A program made the translations under genes and the position numbers. Below the pieces are notes generated by a model. It was not told the origin of the DNA. It ran no database searches and saw nothing but the letters and a program-made list of their open reading frames with translations. Shown here in pieces: positions 33,955 through 42,800 of a stretch of DNA of 64,000 bases (positions are counted from its first letter, which is position 1; every line of letters starts with the position of its first letter). The DNA is taken from positions 558,001 through 622,000 of the forward strand of contig NZ_JAGMTU010000001.1 in assembly GCF_023703415.1 (NCBI RefSeq), given 5' to 3'. Source of the DNA: Microbacterium sp. USTB-Y. GTDB lineage: Bacteria > Actinomycetota > Actinomycetes > Actinomycetales > Microbacteriaceae.

Positions 33955-35301
33955 ATGACCGAACACCTCCACCCTTTGCACGAGGCGCTGCAGCGTCTCG
34001 ATGAGGCGTGGAACGGCGCGGAACATGCCGACGACCTCACCCGGGCCCAGTTGGTGGCCGTGACGGAGGCGCTCGGGCTGCTGCACCGGCGTTCCGGAGC
34101 GATGCTCGCCGAGGTCGCGGCCTGCGTCGCGCGCGAGTCCCGCACCGAGCTGGGCGCGGATTCGCTGGCGAAGCAGAACGGGTTCCGCAACGCGGCGCAG
34201 CTGATCGCGACCACGACCGGCGCGACGACCGGCGACGCATCCCGCCTGGTGAAGGTCGGCGAGGCCACAGCGCCCCGTATCGGCCTCACCGGCGAGCGCA
34301 CACCGGCGAAGTATCCCGCAGCTCAGCGCGCCCTGGCCGCCGGCACCCTGAGCCCCCAGGCCGTAGCGGCCATCATCTGCCTCCTCGACCGGGTGCGCTT
34401 CGCGCTCGGCCCCGTCCGCACCGCCGAGGCCGAGCAGTCGCTCGTCGAGCGTGCCGCCGGTCTGTCCCTGGACGACGTGCGCCGTATGGTCACCCGCGCC
34501 GAGGCGTGGCTGCATCCGGACGGCGTCGCCCCGCGGGAGCAGGAGCAGCGCGCCCGCCAATCGCTGTCGATCTTCGAGCGCGACGGTCGGATCCACCTCG
34601 ACGGCGACTTCGACGCCGCACACGGGGCCCCCATCGTCGCCGCGGTGAACGGCTACGTGTCGGCGCTGTTCGCCGCGCAGAAGACCCAGCTCGATCCGGG
34701 CTCGCCCGATGCCGATCACCGCTCGGTCGCCGCGCTGCGTGCCGAAGCACTGAGCGCGATCTGCGCCCATGCCCTCGGTTGCGAGAACGAGGCGCCCGCC
34801 CTCGCGGGCGCGACCGTCGTGGTCCGCGTCGACCTGAAGGACCTGACCGACGGCACCGGCTACGCCACCGTCGACGGATCCGACCTCCCCCTGAGCATCG
34901 CCACGACCCGGCAGCTCGCCGCGAGCGGCGGAGTCATCCCGTGCGTGCTCGGCACCGACCGGGAGATCCTCGACTACGGCCGGGAGCTCCGGTTCTTCAC
35001 GAAGACGCAGCGCCTGGCCCTCGCCGAACGAGACGGAGGCTGTGCGATGTGCGGACTCCCGCCGTCGATGACCCGCGCCCATCACATCCGCTGGTGGAAA
35101 CGCGATGCAGGTCCGACGAACCTCGAGAACGGGATCCTGCTCTGCGAGAGCTGCCATCACCGGATCCACGATAACGACTGGGAGATCCGAATCGAGGGCA
35201 AGGGCCGGCACAGCCGCGTCTGGTTCATCCCACCGCCGCACGTGGATCCGGCGCGCACGCCGCGCGCCGGAGGGAGGGCCCGCTTCGACCTCGCCGCCTG
35301 A
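33955..35301 (+). CDS. DUF222 / HNH endonuclease-domain protein
   Basis: A 448-residue protein. The N-terminal two thirds (ADDLTRAQLVAVTEALGLLH to about residue 300) is the helical DUF222 domain, and the C terminus holds the HNH nuclease: CAMCGLPPSMTRAHHIRWW, LENGILLCESCHHRIHD (paired CxxC zinc motifs, His-His and Asn/His). This family is multicopy in Micrococcales and Mycobacteriales genomes. Its role is unsettled; it has been grouped with 13E12-like repeat proteins. ATG 33955 is used. It is followed by tandem 13-bp repeats that begin within its final codons. Confidence 0.9.
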   Translation: MTEHLHPLHEALQRLDEAWNGAEHADDLTRAQLVAVTEALGLLHRRSGAMLAEVAACVARESRTELGADSLAKQNGFRNAAQLIATTTGATTGDASRLVKVGEATAPRIGLTGERTPAKYPAAQRALAAGTLSPQAVAAIICLLDRVRFALGPVRTAEAEQSLVERAAGLSLDDVRRMVTRAEAWLHPDGVAPREQEQRARQSLSIFERDGRIHLDGDFDAAHGAPIVAAVNGYVSALFAAQKTQLDPGSPDADHRSVAALRAEALSAICAHALGCENEAPALAGATVVVRVDLKDLTDGTGYATVDGSDLPLSIATTRQLAASGGVIPCVLGTDREILDYGRELRFFTKTQRLALAERDGGCAMCGLPPSMTRAHHIRWWKRDAGPTNLENGILLCESCHHRIHDNDWEIRIEGKGRHSRVWFIPPPHVDPARTPRAGGRARFDLAA

Positions 35302-35339
35302 CCTCGCCGCCTGACCTCGCCGCCTGAGCTCGCCGCCTG
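35288..35339 (+). repeat. Four tandem 13-bp repeats at the end of the HNH gene
   Basis: ACCTCGCCGCCTG occurs at 35288, 35301 and 35314, with a variant (AGCTCGCCGCCTG) at 35327. Each copy ends in CTGA, so stop codons are placed in all three frames at 13-bp steps. The first copy contains the gene's last codons. Confidence 0.85.
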
Positions 35340-35438
35340 AGCTCAGCCCGCAGACCCGGCCGTTCCCGGCTGTTTCATAGGGTCTGGCATAGTCGTTCAT
35401 GACGCCCTCTCGGGCGACCGGAGAACACAGGAGTGCAT

Positions 35439-37022
35439 ATGGATCCCGCCACCCTCATCGGGTTGCTCATCATCATCGGCGTCGCGATCGTCGCCGTCGT
35501 CATCGTCCTGCTGGTGGTGCTCCTGCTCGCACGCAGCTGGATCAAGGTCGCCCGGGCCGATGAGGCGCTGGTCATCTCCGGCCGCAAGCAGAAGGTGCAG
35601 CGCACGACCGTCTCCGCCGACGGATCCACGCGCCCCGAGATCGAGGAGTCCCCGGTCACGGTCATCGTGAACGGCAAGTCGCTGGTCAACCCCATCACGC
35701 AGCGGCACGAGGTCATCTCGCTGCGCTCCCGCCAGGTGCTGTTGAACGCCGAGGCCCAGTCCTTCGACAACGTCACCCTCAACGTCGACGGCGTCGCGAT
35801 CGTGAAGATCGGGTCGAATCCGCTTTTCGTGCGCCGCGCCGCGGAGCGCTTCGCCTCGCAGGACAAGGCGATCGAGCAGTTCACCACCGAGCAGCTCGAA
35901 GGCGCCCTGCGCGGCATCGTCGCCACGCTCTCGGTCGTCGAGCTCATGCGCGAACGGAAGAAGTTCTCCGACCAGATCGCCGCCGACGTCTCGCAGGAGC
36001 TCGCCGAGCAGGGCCTCATCCTGGACTCGTTCCAGATCAAGGGCATCACCGACAAGGTCGGCTACATCCAGTCCCTCGGCGCCCCGGAGATCCAGGCGAA
36101 GCGGCAGGCGGCCGAGATCGCGCAGACCAACGCCGACCGTGCGATCAACCAGAAGTTCATCGCCAACCAGGAGGCGAACCTCGTCGAGCAGACCGCGCTC
36201 GACACCAACACCGCGAACGCCGCCGCAGGCGTCGGCCGGGCCCGCGCCGAGGCCGAGCAGGCCGAGCAGCTCGCCCGCGCGCAGTCCGAGCAGGCGGTGC
36301 TGCAGCAGCAGGCCGAGAACAAGCAGGCCCAGCTCGACGCCGACGTCAAGCGCGTCGCCGACGCCCAGCGCTACGAGGCTGAGACCCGCGCCCAGGCCGA
36401 GCTGTACACCCGCGAGCGCGCGGCCGAGGCCGCCGCGATCGAGCAGGTCAAGCAGGCCGAGGCGTCCACCCGCATCGCCGAGCAGCAGGCGCAGTCCGAC
36501 AAGGCCCGCGCCGACGGCGAGGCGGCCGCCGCGGTCGCCAAGGCCACCGGTCAGGCCACCTCGCTGCGCGCCCAGGCCGATGCCGAGGCCGAGGCCCGCC
36601 GCGTCCGCGCCACGGCGGAGGCCGAGGCGATCCGCGCCGAGGGTGAGGCCCGCGCTGCCGCCGTCGAGGCGGAGGCGAAGGCCATCGCCTCGAACCAGGA
36701 GGCGTTCCTCTCACAGCGCGTGCTCGAGGTGCTGCCGTCGATCATGGCGGAGTTCGCCAAGGGCTACTCCACGATCGGCAACGTGTCGATCATCGGCGGC
36801 TCCGGCGACGACGGCGCGTCCAGCGTGGTCGGCGGCGACAACGCCAAGGCCCTCCGCAGCGTGTTCGACAGCGTGCACGCCGCGACCGGGCTCGACCTCG
36901 CCGGCATCATCCAGGGGCAGGCCGTCGGCCGCGGCTTCGGCGCGGGCGTCGCCCAGGCCGAGCCGCACCAGCCGGCCGTCCGCAACGCCGCACCCGCGCA
37001 CGCGGACGAGGCGACCGAGTAG
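35439..37022 (+). CDS. Flotillin / SPFH-domain membrane scaffold protein
   Basis: A 527-residue protein: one N-terminal membrane span (about residues 7-32), an SPFH/Band-7 domain (about 35-205, KVARADEALVISGRKQK to LDSFQIKGITDKVGYIQSLG), then a long Ala/Glu/Gln-rich coiled coil (about 215-425, many EA repeats), and a C-terminal flotillin-like tail. Flotillins organise membrane microdomains in bacteria. ATG 35439 has an AGGAG site 6 bp upstream. It is monocistronic, with a hairpin after its stop. Confidence 0.92.
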   Translation: MDPATLIGLLIIIGVAIVAVVIVLLVVLLLARSWIKVARADEALVISGRKQKVQRTTVSADGSTRPEIEESPVTVIVNGKSLVNPITQRHEVISLRSRQVLLNAEAQSFDNVTLNVDGVAIVKIGSNPLFVRRAAERFASQDKAIEQFTTEQLEGALRGIVATLSVVELMRERKKFSDQIAADVSQELAEQGLILDSFQIKGITDKVGYIQSLGAPEIQAKRQAAEIAQTNADRAINQKFIANQEANLVEQTALDTNTANAAAGVGRARAEAEQAEQLARAQSEQAVLQQQAENKQAQLDADVKRVADAQRYEAETRAQAELYTRERAAEAAAIEQVKQAEASTRIAEQQAQSDKARADGEAAAAVAKATGQATSLRAQADAEAEARRVRATAEAEAIRAEGEARAAAVEAEAKAIASNQEAFLSQRVLEVLPSIMAEFAKGYSTIGNVSIIGGSGDDGASSVVGGDNAKALRSVFDSVHAATGLDLAGIIQGQAVGRGFGAGVAQAEPHQPAVRNAAPAHADEATE

Positions 37023-37036
37023 ACCCCGCCCTCGCG

Positions 37037-37072
37037 AACGGCGCTCGGATCCCCCCGGATCCGGGCGCCGTT
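37037..37072 (+). terminator. Terminator-like hairpin after the flotillin gene
   Basis: An inverted repeat with arms 37037-37052 and 37057-37072 (one mismatch) starting AACGGCGC, 15 bp after the stop. A short CCGTTTC follows, and the helicase gene begins 24 bp beyond. Confidence 0.65.
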
Positions 37073-37096
37073 CCCGTTTCGGGGCAGACTGGAACG

Positions 37097-39691
37097 ATGA
37101 CGTCCGCCGCCTTCGACCTCCGCACGATCGGTGCAGGGTTGTCGTTCGCCGGCGCGCTCGACGACGTCTCCGCGGCGCTGGACGCCTCCACCGCCGTGGT
37201 CATCAGCGCCCCGCCCGGCACCGGCAAGACGACCCTGGTCCCGCCGCTGCTCGCATCCCGCACCGAAGGCCGGGTGATCGTGACCCAGCCGCGCCGGGTG
37301 GCCGCCCGGGCAGCCGCCCGCCGCCTGGCCCAGCTCGACGGATCCCCGCTGGGCTCCCGCGTCGGCTTCACCGTCCGCGGCGAGCGCGCCGCGAGCGGCG
37401 AGACCCGCGTCGAGTTCGTGACCGCGGGCGTCCTGCTGCGCCGGATGCTCGGCGACCCCGGACTCGACGGCGTGGACGCGGTCGTCATCGACGAGGTGCA
37501 CGAGCGCGCACTCGAGACCGACCTTCTCCTGGGCCTGCTCGGCGAGGTGCGCGAGCTGCGCGACGACCTCACCCTCGTCGCGATGTCGGCGACCCTCGAC
37601 GCCGCGCGGATCGCGGCCGTGATCTCGGGCACGGACGCCCCGGCGCCGATCGTCGAGCACACCGTCCCCGCTCATCCCCTCACCGAGCTCTGGTCCCCGG
37701 GCACCGGCCCGCGCCTGGACGAGCGCGGCGTCACGCGCGGCTTCCTCGACCACGTGGCCCGCACGGCCGCGGCCGCCGCGCGGGATCTGATCCGCGAAGA
37801 CGGATCCGCCGACGTCCTGGTCTTCGCGCCCGGGGCTCGCGAGGTCTCGGAGATCGCACGCCGGCTCCACGACGAGGCGCGCGGATTCGACGTCCGCGAG
37901 CTGCACGGCCGCCTCCCCGCCGCGGAGCAGGATGCGGTGATCCGCGGCCGCCGCGCATCGGATCCGCCCCGCATCGTCGTCACCACCTCCCTCGCGGAGT
38001 CGTCGCTGACCGTCCCGGGGGTGCGCCTCGTCGTCGACAGCGGGCTCGCCCGGTTCCCGCAGCGCGACGCGGCCCGCGGGATGAGCGGCCTGGTGACCGC
38101 CGGAGCATCGCGCGCCTCGGCGGTGCAGCGCGCAGGCCGCGCCACGCGCCAGGGTCCGGGCACGGTCATCCGCTGCCTCGATGAGCGGACGTTCGCGGCG
38201 GCACCGGCACGGCCGGCACCGGAGATCGCGACCGCGGACCTCGTCGACGCCGCGCTCGTGCTGGCCTGCTGGGGCGCCCCGGGAGGCGCCGGCCTCCGGC
38301 TGCTCGACCCGCTGCCCGCCGACGCCCTCGCCGACGCGCAGGGCGTGCTGCACGACCTCGGCGCCATCGATGACGACGGCCGGGTCACCGCCGAGGGCCG
38401 CGCCCTGGCCCGCATCCCGGTCGACCCGCGCCTCGCCCGCGCCCTGCTCGAGGGCAGCGGGGTCGTCGGCTCCCGGCTCGCGGCCGAGACGGTGGCCCTG
38501 CTCAGCGGCGACCTCCGCGTCCCGGACGGCGATGTGGCCGCGGCGATCACGGCACTGCGGAACGGTCGCGGACCGGACGCCCGCCGATGGGAGCAGGAGG
38601 CGTCGCGCCTTCAGTGCTTCCTCGCCGACGCCCCCGCGCGGGGCACCATCGACGACGTCGGCCTCGTGATCGCCCTCGCCTTCCCCTCCCGCATCGCGCG
38701 GCGGGTCGAGCGCACCGCGGAGGGGGCGACGTTCCTCCTCGCCTCCGGCACGCGGGCGGGGGTCGGCGGACCCCTCGCCGGCGCCGAATGGCTGGCCGTC
38801 GCCGACGTCGCGCGCGCGACCGGCCGGGTGGCCGCGGGGTCGGGCGCCGTCATCCGCGCCGCGGCCTCGATCACGGAGGACCAGGTCGACCGCGCCGCCG
38901 CCGCCCTGATCACCGACCGCGTCGAGGCGGACCTCGACGGCGCCCGGGTCTCCGCCCGACGCGAGCGCCGAGTCGGAGCGATCGTGCGGGCGACGGCGCC
39001 GGTGCGCCCGACGGCCACCGAGGGGCACGACGCGGTGCGCCGGGCGCTCCAGGCGCGGGGGCTCGCGGTGTTCACCTGGTCGGAGCAGGCCGACCAGCTC
39101 CGCCGCCGCCTGGCCCTGCTCCACCGCGTGCTCGGTGCCCCGTGGCCCGACGTCTCGGACGCCGCGCTGCTCGCGGGCATCGACGACTGGCTCGGCCCGG
39201 AGGTCGACGCGCTCGCGGCCGGCACCCCGACGGCGAAGGTCGAGCTGGCGCCTGCGCTGCGGCGCCTGCTCCCCTGGCCTGCTGCCGCGGAGTTCGACGC
39301 GCTCGCCCCCGAGCGCCTGGAGGTGCCGAGCGGATCCCGGATCCGGATCGACTACCCGCCGCACGACGACCCCGATGCCCGCCCCGTGGTCGCGGTGAAG
39401 CTGCAGGAGTGCTTCGGGTGGGCCGAGACTCCGCGCCTGGCCGACGGCCGCGTGCCGGTGCTCTTCCACCTGCTCTCCCCCGCGGGACGGCCGCTCGCCG
39501 TCACCGGCGATCTGGCGTCGTTCTGGTCGGGCCCCTACGCGCAGGTGCGCGCCGAGATGCGCGGGCGCTACCCGAAGCATCCGTGGCCGGAGGATCCGTG
39601 GCAGGCGGCTCCGACCCGTCACGCGAAGAACCGGGCGGAGCGCGAGGCACGCGGCGCGGCGGGGCCCGACCTGCAGCCGAAACGGGAATGA
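37097..39691 (+). CDS. hrpB: ATP-dependent RNA helicase HrpB
   Basis: An 864-residue DEAH-type helicase of the HrpB family. Motif I SAPPGTGKTTLVPPLL (about residue 37), Ia VIVTQPRRVAARAAARRLA, motif II IDEVHERAL (DEVH), motif III MSATLD, motif V TTSLAESSLTVPGV and motif VI QRAGRATRQGPG. The C-terminal half contains the helicase-associated HA2 and the HrpB-specific domain ending HPWPEDPWQAAPTRHAKNR. It probably remodels RNA in the cytoplasm; the biological role is poorly known. It ends against a strong hairpin convergent with the next gene. Confidence 0.93.
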   Translation: MTSAAFDLRTIGAGLSFAGALDDVSAALDASTAVVISAPPGTGKTTLVPPLLASRTEGRVIVTQPRRVAARAAARRLAQLDGSPLGSRVGFTVRGERAASGETRVEFVTAGVLLRRMLGDPGLDGVDAVVIDEVHERALETDLLLGLLGEVRELRDDLTLVAMSATLDAARIAAVISGTDAPAPIVEHTVPAHPLTELWSPGTGPRLDERGVTRGFLDHVARTAAAAARDLIREDGSADVLVFAPGAREVSEIARRLHDEARGFDVRELHGRLPAAEQDAVIRGRRASDPPRIVVTTSLAESSLTVPGVRLVVDSGLARFPQRDAARGMSGLVTAGASRASAVQRAGRATRQGPGTVIRCLDERTFAAAPARPAPEIATADLVDAALVLACWGAPGGAGLRLLDPLPADALADAQGVLHDLGAIDDDGRVTAEGRALARIPVDPRLARALLEGSGVVGSRLAAETVALLSGDLRVPDGDVAAAITALRNGRGPDARRWEQEASRLQCFLADAPARGTIDDVGLVIALAFPSRIARRVERTAEGATFLLASGTRAGVGGPLAGAEWLAVADVARATGRVAAGSGAVIRAAASITEDQVDRAAAALITDRVEADLDGARVSARRERRVGAIVRATAPVRPTATEGHDAVRRALQARGLAVFTWSEQADQLRRRLALLHRVLGAPWPDVSDAALLAGIDDWLGPEVDALAAGTPTAKVELAPALRRLLPWPAAAEFDALAPERLEVPSGSRIRIDYPPHDDPDARPVVAVKLQECFGWAETPRLADGRVPVLFHLLSPAGRPLAVTGDLASFWSGPYAQVRAEMRGRYPKHPWPEDPWQAAPTRHAKNRAEREARGAAGPDLQPKRE

Positions 39692-39752
39692 GCGAGGCCC
39701 TGAACCGTGCTCAGGGACTTCCCGCGCCCGAGGCGAGACGCGCTTCAGATAT

Positions 39753-39789
39753 GCAGTCTCGGGTAGCGATCGCCGCTGCCCGAGACTGC
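39753..39789. terminator. Bidirectional hairpin between hrpB and the MmpS-like gene
   Basis: A 16-bp stem with one mismatch (39753-39768 and 39774-39789, 5-nt loop) lies between the two convergent genes. A smaller hairpin, CCCTGA/TCAGGG (39698-39716), precedes it. There is no long T-tract on either side. Confidence 0.7.
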
Positions 39790-39801
39790 GTAATTCAGCG
39801 G

Positions 39802-40512
39802 TTAGTTGCCACCGAGGTTGCTAGCGGTGCAGGAGGCAACGGCAAACTGGCCGCTAGCCGTCTGCTCTGACACGACCTTGCCGTCGACAGTGATCTTGCA
39901 GCCGATGTCACCACTGTCGGCACCGCCGACCACGCTCACAGAGAAGACATTGGCGTCAAGAAGCCCATCATTCTTGACCGTCAGCGTCTTCGTCCAGGGC
40001 AACGCCTGACCTGATGCTGTCGCGGACTGGACAGAGCCGTTGTCCAATGTTGAGTACGTAATGGTCGCACCAGGGATGGTGCCGGTGATCTCATAGACGA
40101 TCGTCGATTCCCCGCCCACCGGGGCGGACGACGTGCTGTCGGCGCTGGGCTGCGGGGCGGAACTCGGCATCGTGCTCGCGGCGGAATCTACAGCACTGCT
40201 TACCGCGCTTGCAAACGCGACCGTGTATACGATCGCAAGCACGATGGAGAGGATGATCGCGACGCCCGAGACGATCGTTCCGGCGACAGCGACGCCCTTG
40301 CGTCGGTTCTTCTGCACAAGCGCGATAATGCCGAGGATCAGCCCGACTACGCCGACGACCCACGCGACGTAGTTCAGGAAGGGGATGACCGCACCCACGA
40401 GGGCGACGATGCCCAGAATCAGGGCCGCGATACCCAGGCCGCTACCCGTTTTCTGGGGTTCCTGCGGCACAAAAGGCTGCTGCTCGGGCATGATCGGAGG
40501 CTGAAAAGTCAT
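39802..40512 (-). CDS. DUF4190-type membrane protein with MmpS-like C-terminal domain
   Basis: A 236-residue protein. A Pro/Gln-rich cytoplasmic start is followed by a DUF4190-like double span (GLGIAALILGIVALVGAVIP and VVGVVGLILGIIALVQKNRRKG) and a third span (about 75-100), then a Ser/Ala linker. The C terminus (about 140-236) resembles the extracytoplasmic domain of MmpS transport-accessory proteins: YEITGTIPGATITYS, ALPWTKTLTV, GCKITVDGKVVSEQ and a final ASC. The Cys pair could form a disulphide. GC and third-position GC are lower than in neighbours, suggesting a different origin. It is flanked by hairpins and has no MmpL partner here. Confidence 0.75.
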   Translation of the reverse strand: MTFQPPIMPEQQPFVPQEPQKTGSGLGIAALILGIVALVGAVIPFLNYVAWVVGVVGLILGIIALVQKNRRKGVAVAGTIVSGVAIILSIVLAIVYTVAFASAVSSAVDSAASTMPSSAPQPSADSTSSAPVGGESTIVYEITGTIPGATITYSTLDNGSVQSATASGQALPWTKTLTVKNDGLLDANVFSVSVVGGADSGDIGCKITVDGKVVSEQTASGQFAVASCTASNLGGN

Positions 40513-40635
40513 GGTTCGCTTCCTGTGTGGGTAAGCCGGGATCTTTACGGGAGATTCAAAGGATATTGAACGCTACCACACAGGTTCGGAGGATTCAGGG
40601 CCTGTGGCGGTCGCGAGTGGAAGTCATCCGATCCG

Positions 40636-41370
40636 TCACGACGTGCGCCGGCGCAGCGTCAGCGGCGCCAGCACGAGGAAGGCCACGGCGAAGGCCGCCA
40701 CGATCAGCACCGGTCGCCAGAGGTCCCCGTCGTCGGTGCCGGCGGTCACGGCCTGGATCGCGTCGATCGCGTGACTGAGCGGGAGCCAGTCCGAGATCGC
40801 GTGCAGCGCGTCCGGCATCTTGTCACGCGGCATGAACAGGCCGCCGAGGATGATCTGCGGGAAGACCAGCACCGGCATGAACTGCACGGCCTGGAACTCC
40901 GTCTGCGCGAAGGCGCTCGCGAGCAGCCCCAGAGAGGTGCCGAGCAGCGCGTCGATCACCGCCACCAGACCCAGCTGCCAGAGGGGGCCGTCCACCGTCA
41001 GGCCGCACACGTACACCGCGAACGCGACCGTCACCACGGCCTGGATCACCGCCATGAGCCCGAACGCCAGCGCATAGCCGAGCACGAAGTCGGCCTTGCC
41101 GAGCGGAGTCGTCATGAGTCGCTCCAGCGTGCCGGAGCGTCGTTCGCGCAGCGTCGTGATCGAGCTCACGAGGAACATCACGATGAACGGGAAGAGCCCG
41201 AGGATCGCCCCGCCGAAGGTGTCGAACACGCCCTTCGTGTCGGTGAACAGCCAGGCGAAGAGCCCGACCAGCAGGCTCGGCGCGATCACCATGAGCGCGA
41301 TCGAGCGCGGATCGTGCCGGAGCTGGGCGAGCACGCGACCCGCCGTCGCGAACAGCCGCCGCCCGTTCAT
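40636..41370 (-). CDS. ABC-2-type transporter permease
   Basis: A 244-residue membrane protein with about six spans and the ABC-2 signature region TTLRERRSGTLERLMTTPLGKADFVLGYAL (about residues 70-99, seen here in two parts), then QIILGGLFMPRDKMPDALHAISDWLPLSHAIDAIQ, typical of drug-exporter permeases. ATG 41370 overlaps the ATPase stop (ATGA). It works with the ATPase upstream to export an unknown compound. Confidence 0.9.
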   Translation of the reverse strand: MNGRRLFATAGRVLAQLRHDPRSIALMVIAPSLLVGLFAWLFTDTKGVFDTFGGAILGLFPFIVMFLVSSITTLRERRSGTLERLMTTPLGKADFVLGYALAFGLMAVIQAVVTVAFAVYVCGLTVDGPLWQLGLVAVIDALLGTSLGLLASAFAQTEFQAVQFMPVLVFPQIILGGLFMPRDKMPDALHAISDWLPLSHAIDAIQAVTAGTDDGDLWRPVLIVAAFAVAFLVLAPLTLRRRTS

Positions 41371-42137
41371 GATCCGACCCTGCGCAGCGACCGGCGCAGC
41401 TGCGGATGCGCCGCCGCTTCCGACTCCGCATCCCGCGCGATGAGCACGAGGAAGGCCTGCTCCGGATCCGTCGTTCCGGTGTCGGCGAGCAGCTCCGCCG
41501 GAGTCGTGTCCGACACGATCCGCCCCTCGCGCATGAGCAGCAGCCGGTCGCAGCGCAGCGCCTCGTCCATCACGTGACTCGACACGACCAGCGTCGTTCC
41601 CGCCTCGGCGATGGCGCGGAACAGATCCCACAGCTCGGCCCGCAGCACCGGATCCAGTCCGACGGTGGGCTCGTCGAGCACCACCAGCTCCGGCGACCCG
41701 AGCAGGGCCGCCCCGAGCGACACGCGGTTCGCCTGGCCGCCGCTGAGCGCGGCGACCTGCTGTCCGGCGTACGGGGTCAGCCCGACCAGCTCCATGACAC
41801 GGTCGGCCTCGGCTCTGCCGACCCCGAGCACCGCGGCGAAGTACCGCAGGTTCTGCCGGACCGTGAGGTCGGCGTACACGGCCGCGCCCTGCGTCCCGTA
41901 GGCGACGCGATGGCGCAGTGCGGCGGATCCCGCGGCCTCCCCCAGCACCGTGACGGAGCCGGACTTCACGCGCTGCACGCCGACGATCGAGCGCATCAGG
42001 GTCGTCTTCCCGCAGCCCGACGGGCCCAGCAGCCCGGTCACCTCACCGCGGGGGATCGTCAGCGACAGGCCGTCGAAGACGTCGTGCCGGCCGCGCCGCA
42101 CCCGCAGTCCTTCGATCGCCACCGCGTTATTCATCAT
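41367..42137 (-). CDS. ABC transporter ATP-binding protein (drug-export type)
   Basis: A 256-residue ATPase: Walker A GLLGPSGCGKTTLMR (about residue 41), Q-loop AYGTQGAAVY, signature LSGGQANRVSLGAALL, Walker B LVVLDEPTVGLDP and H-loop SSHVMDEAL. ATG 42137 starts MMNNAVAIEGL; the frame extends to 42173 but the nearer start coincides with a perfect TetR-type palindrome (42129-42146), suggesting that the operator overlaps the start and the message is short-leadered or leaderless. Confidence 0.9.
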   Translation of the reverse strand: MMNNAVAIEGLRVRRGRHDVFDGLSLTIPRGEVTGLLGPSGCGKTTLMRSIVGVQRVKSGSVTVLGEAAGSAALRHRVAYGTQGAAVYADLTVRQNLRYFAAVLGVGRAEADRVMELVGLTPYAGQQVAALSGGQANRVSLGAALLGSPELVVLDEPTVGLDPVLRAELWDLFRAIAEAGTTLVVSSHVMDEALRCDRLLLMREGRIVSDTTPAELLADTGTTDPEQAFLVLIARDAESEAAAHPQLRRSLRRVGS

Positions 42138-42146
42138 GTGATGAAT
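42129..42146. promoter_or_regulatory. Palindromic operator for the TetR regulator
   Basis: ATTCATCA-TG-TGATGAAT, a perfect palindrome with 8-bp arms, covers the start codon of the ATPase gene and lies 58 bp downstream of the TetR gene stop. Size and position suit TetR-family repression of the transporter. Confidence 0.7.
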
Positions 42147-42203
42147 TATGGATCCGACGACTCCGCCGGTCAAGGATCACCTGCGCGCGAAGGGCAGGGT
42201 CCC

Positions 42204-42791
42204 TCAGTCGAACAGGTAGCGCTGCAGGGTCGGTCCGATGCGCGCCACGAGCTCGTCCACGGGGGCATCGGCGATCGGCGGCAGTTTCGCGACGTAGCGG
42301 GTGACGATCATCCCCGCGATCTGCGACGCCACCAGGGTCGCGCGCAGGGCGGCGTCGGGGGTGTCCAGCCGCGCGGTGATCCGCCCGATGAGCTCACGCG
42401 AGAGGAAGCCGACCAGCGGCGGGGACATCGCCTTCGATCCGATCGCGACGCGGATCAGGGTCACGCCGCGGCGGCGGACGTCGGGGCGCTCGAAGGCCTC
42501 GAGCACGTAGCGCACGACGCGCTCGCCGACCTCGTCCCTGGGGCCTTCGAGGATCGCGGGCACGTCGACATCGGGGCGGAGCGGGATCCCGATCACCTCG
42601 GCGAAGAGGTCCGCCTTGGTGCCGAAGTAGTGGTGCACGAGGGCCGAGTCCACACCCGCACGCCCCGCGATCGCGCGGATCGTCGCGCCGTCGTAGCCGT
42701 TCTCGCCGAACTCGTGCTCGGCGGCGGTCACGATCCTCCCCCGCGACCCGGACTCGCCCTTGGGCCGTCCCCGGCGCCGCATCGTGGTCAT
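42204..42791 (-). CDS. TetR-family transcriptional regulator
   Basis: A 195-residue regulator. The N-terminal HTH is IVTAAEHEFGENGYDGATIR followed by AIAGRAGVDSALVHHYFGTK, the classical TetR signature. The C-terminal ligand domain resembles TetR_C_17/PaaR2-type. The gene lies directly upstream of the ABC exporter on the same strand, and the palindrome at 42129-42146 lies between them. It probably represses the exporter until a compound binds. Its ATG is 10 bp downstream of the serine dehydratase stop. Confidence 0.9.
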   Translation of the reverse strand: MTTMRRRGRPKGESGSRGRIVTAAEHEFGENGYDGATIRAIAGRAGVDSALVHHYFGTKADLFAEVIGIPLRPDVDVPAILEGPRDEVGERVVRYVLEAFERPDVRRRGVTLIRVAIGSKAMSPPLVGFLSRELIGRITARLDTPDAALRATLVASQIAGMIVTRYVAKLPPIADAPVDELVARIGPTLQRYLFD

Positions 42792-42800
42792 GCGTTCATC

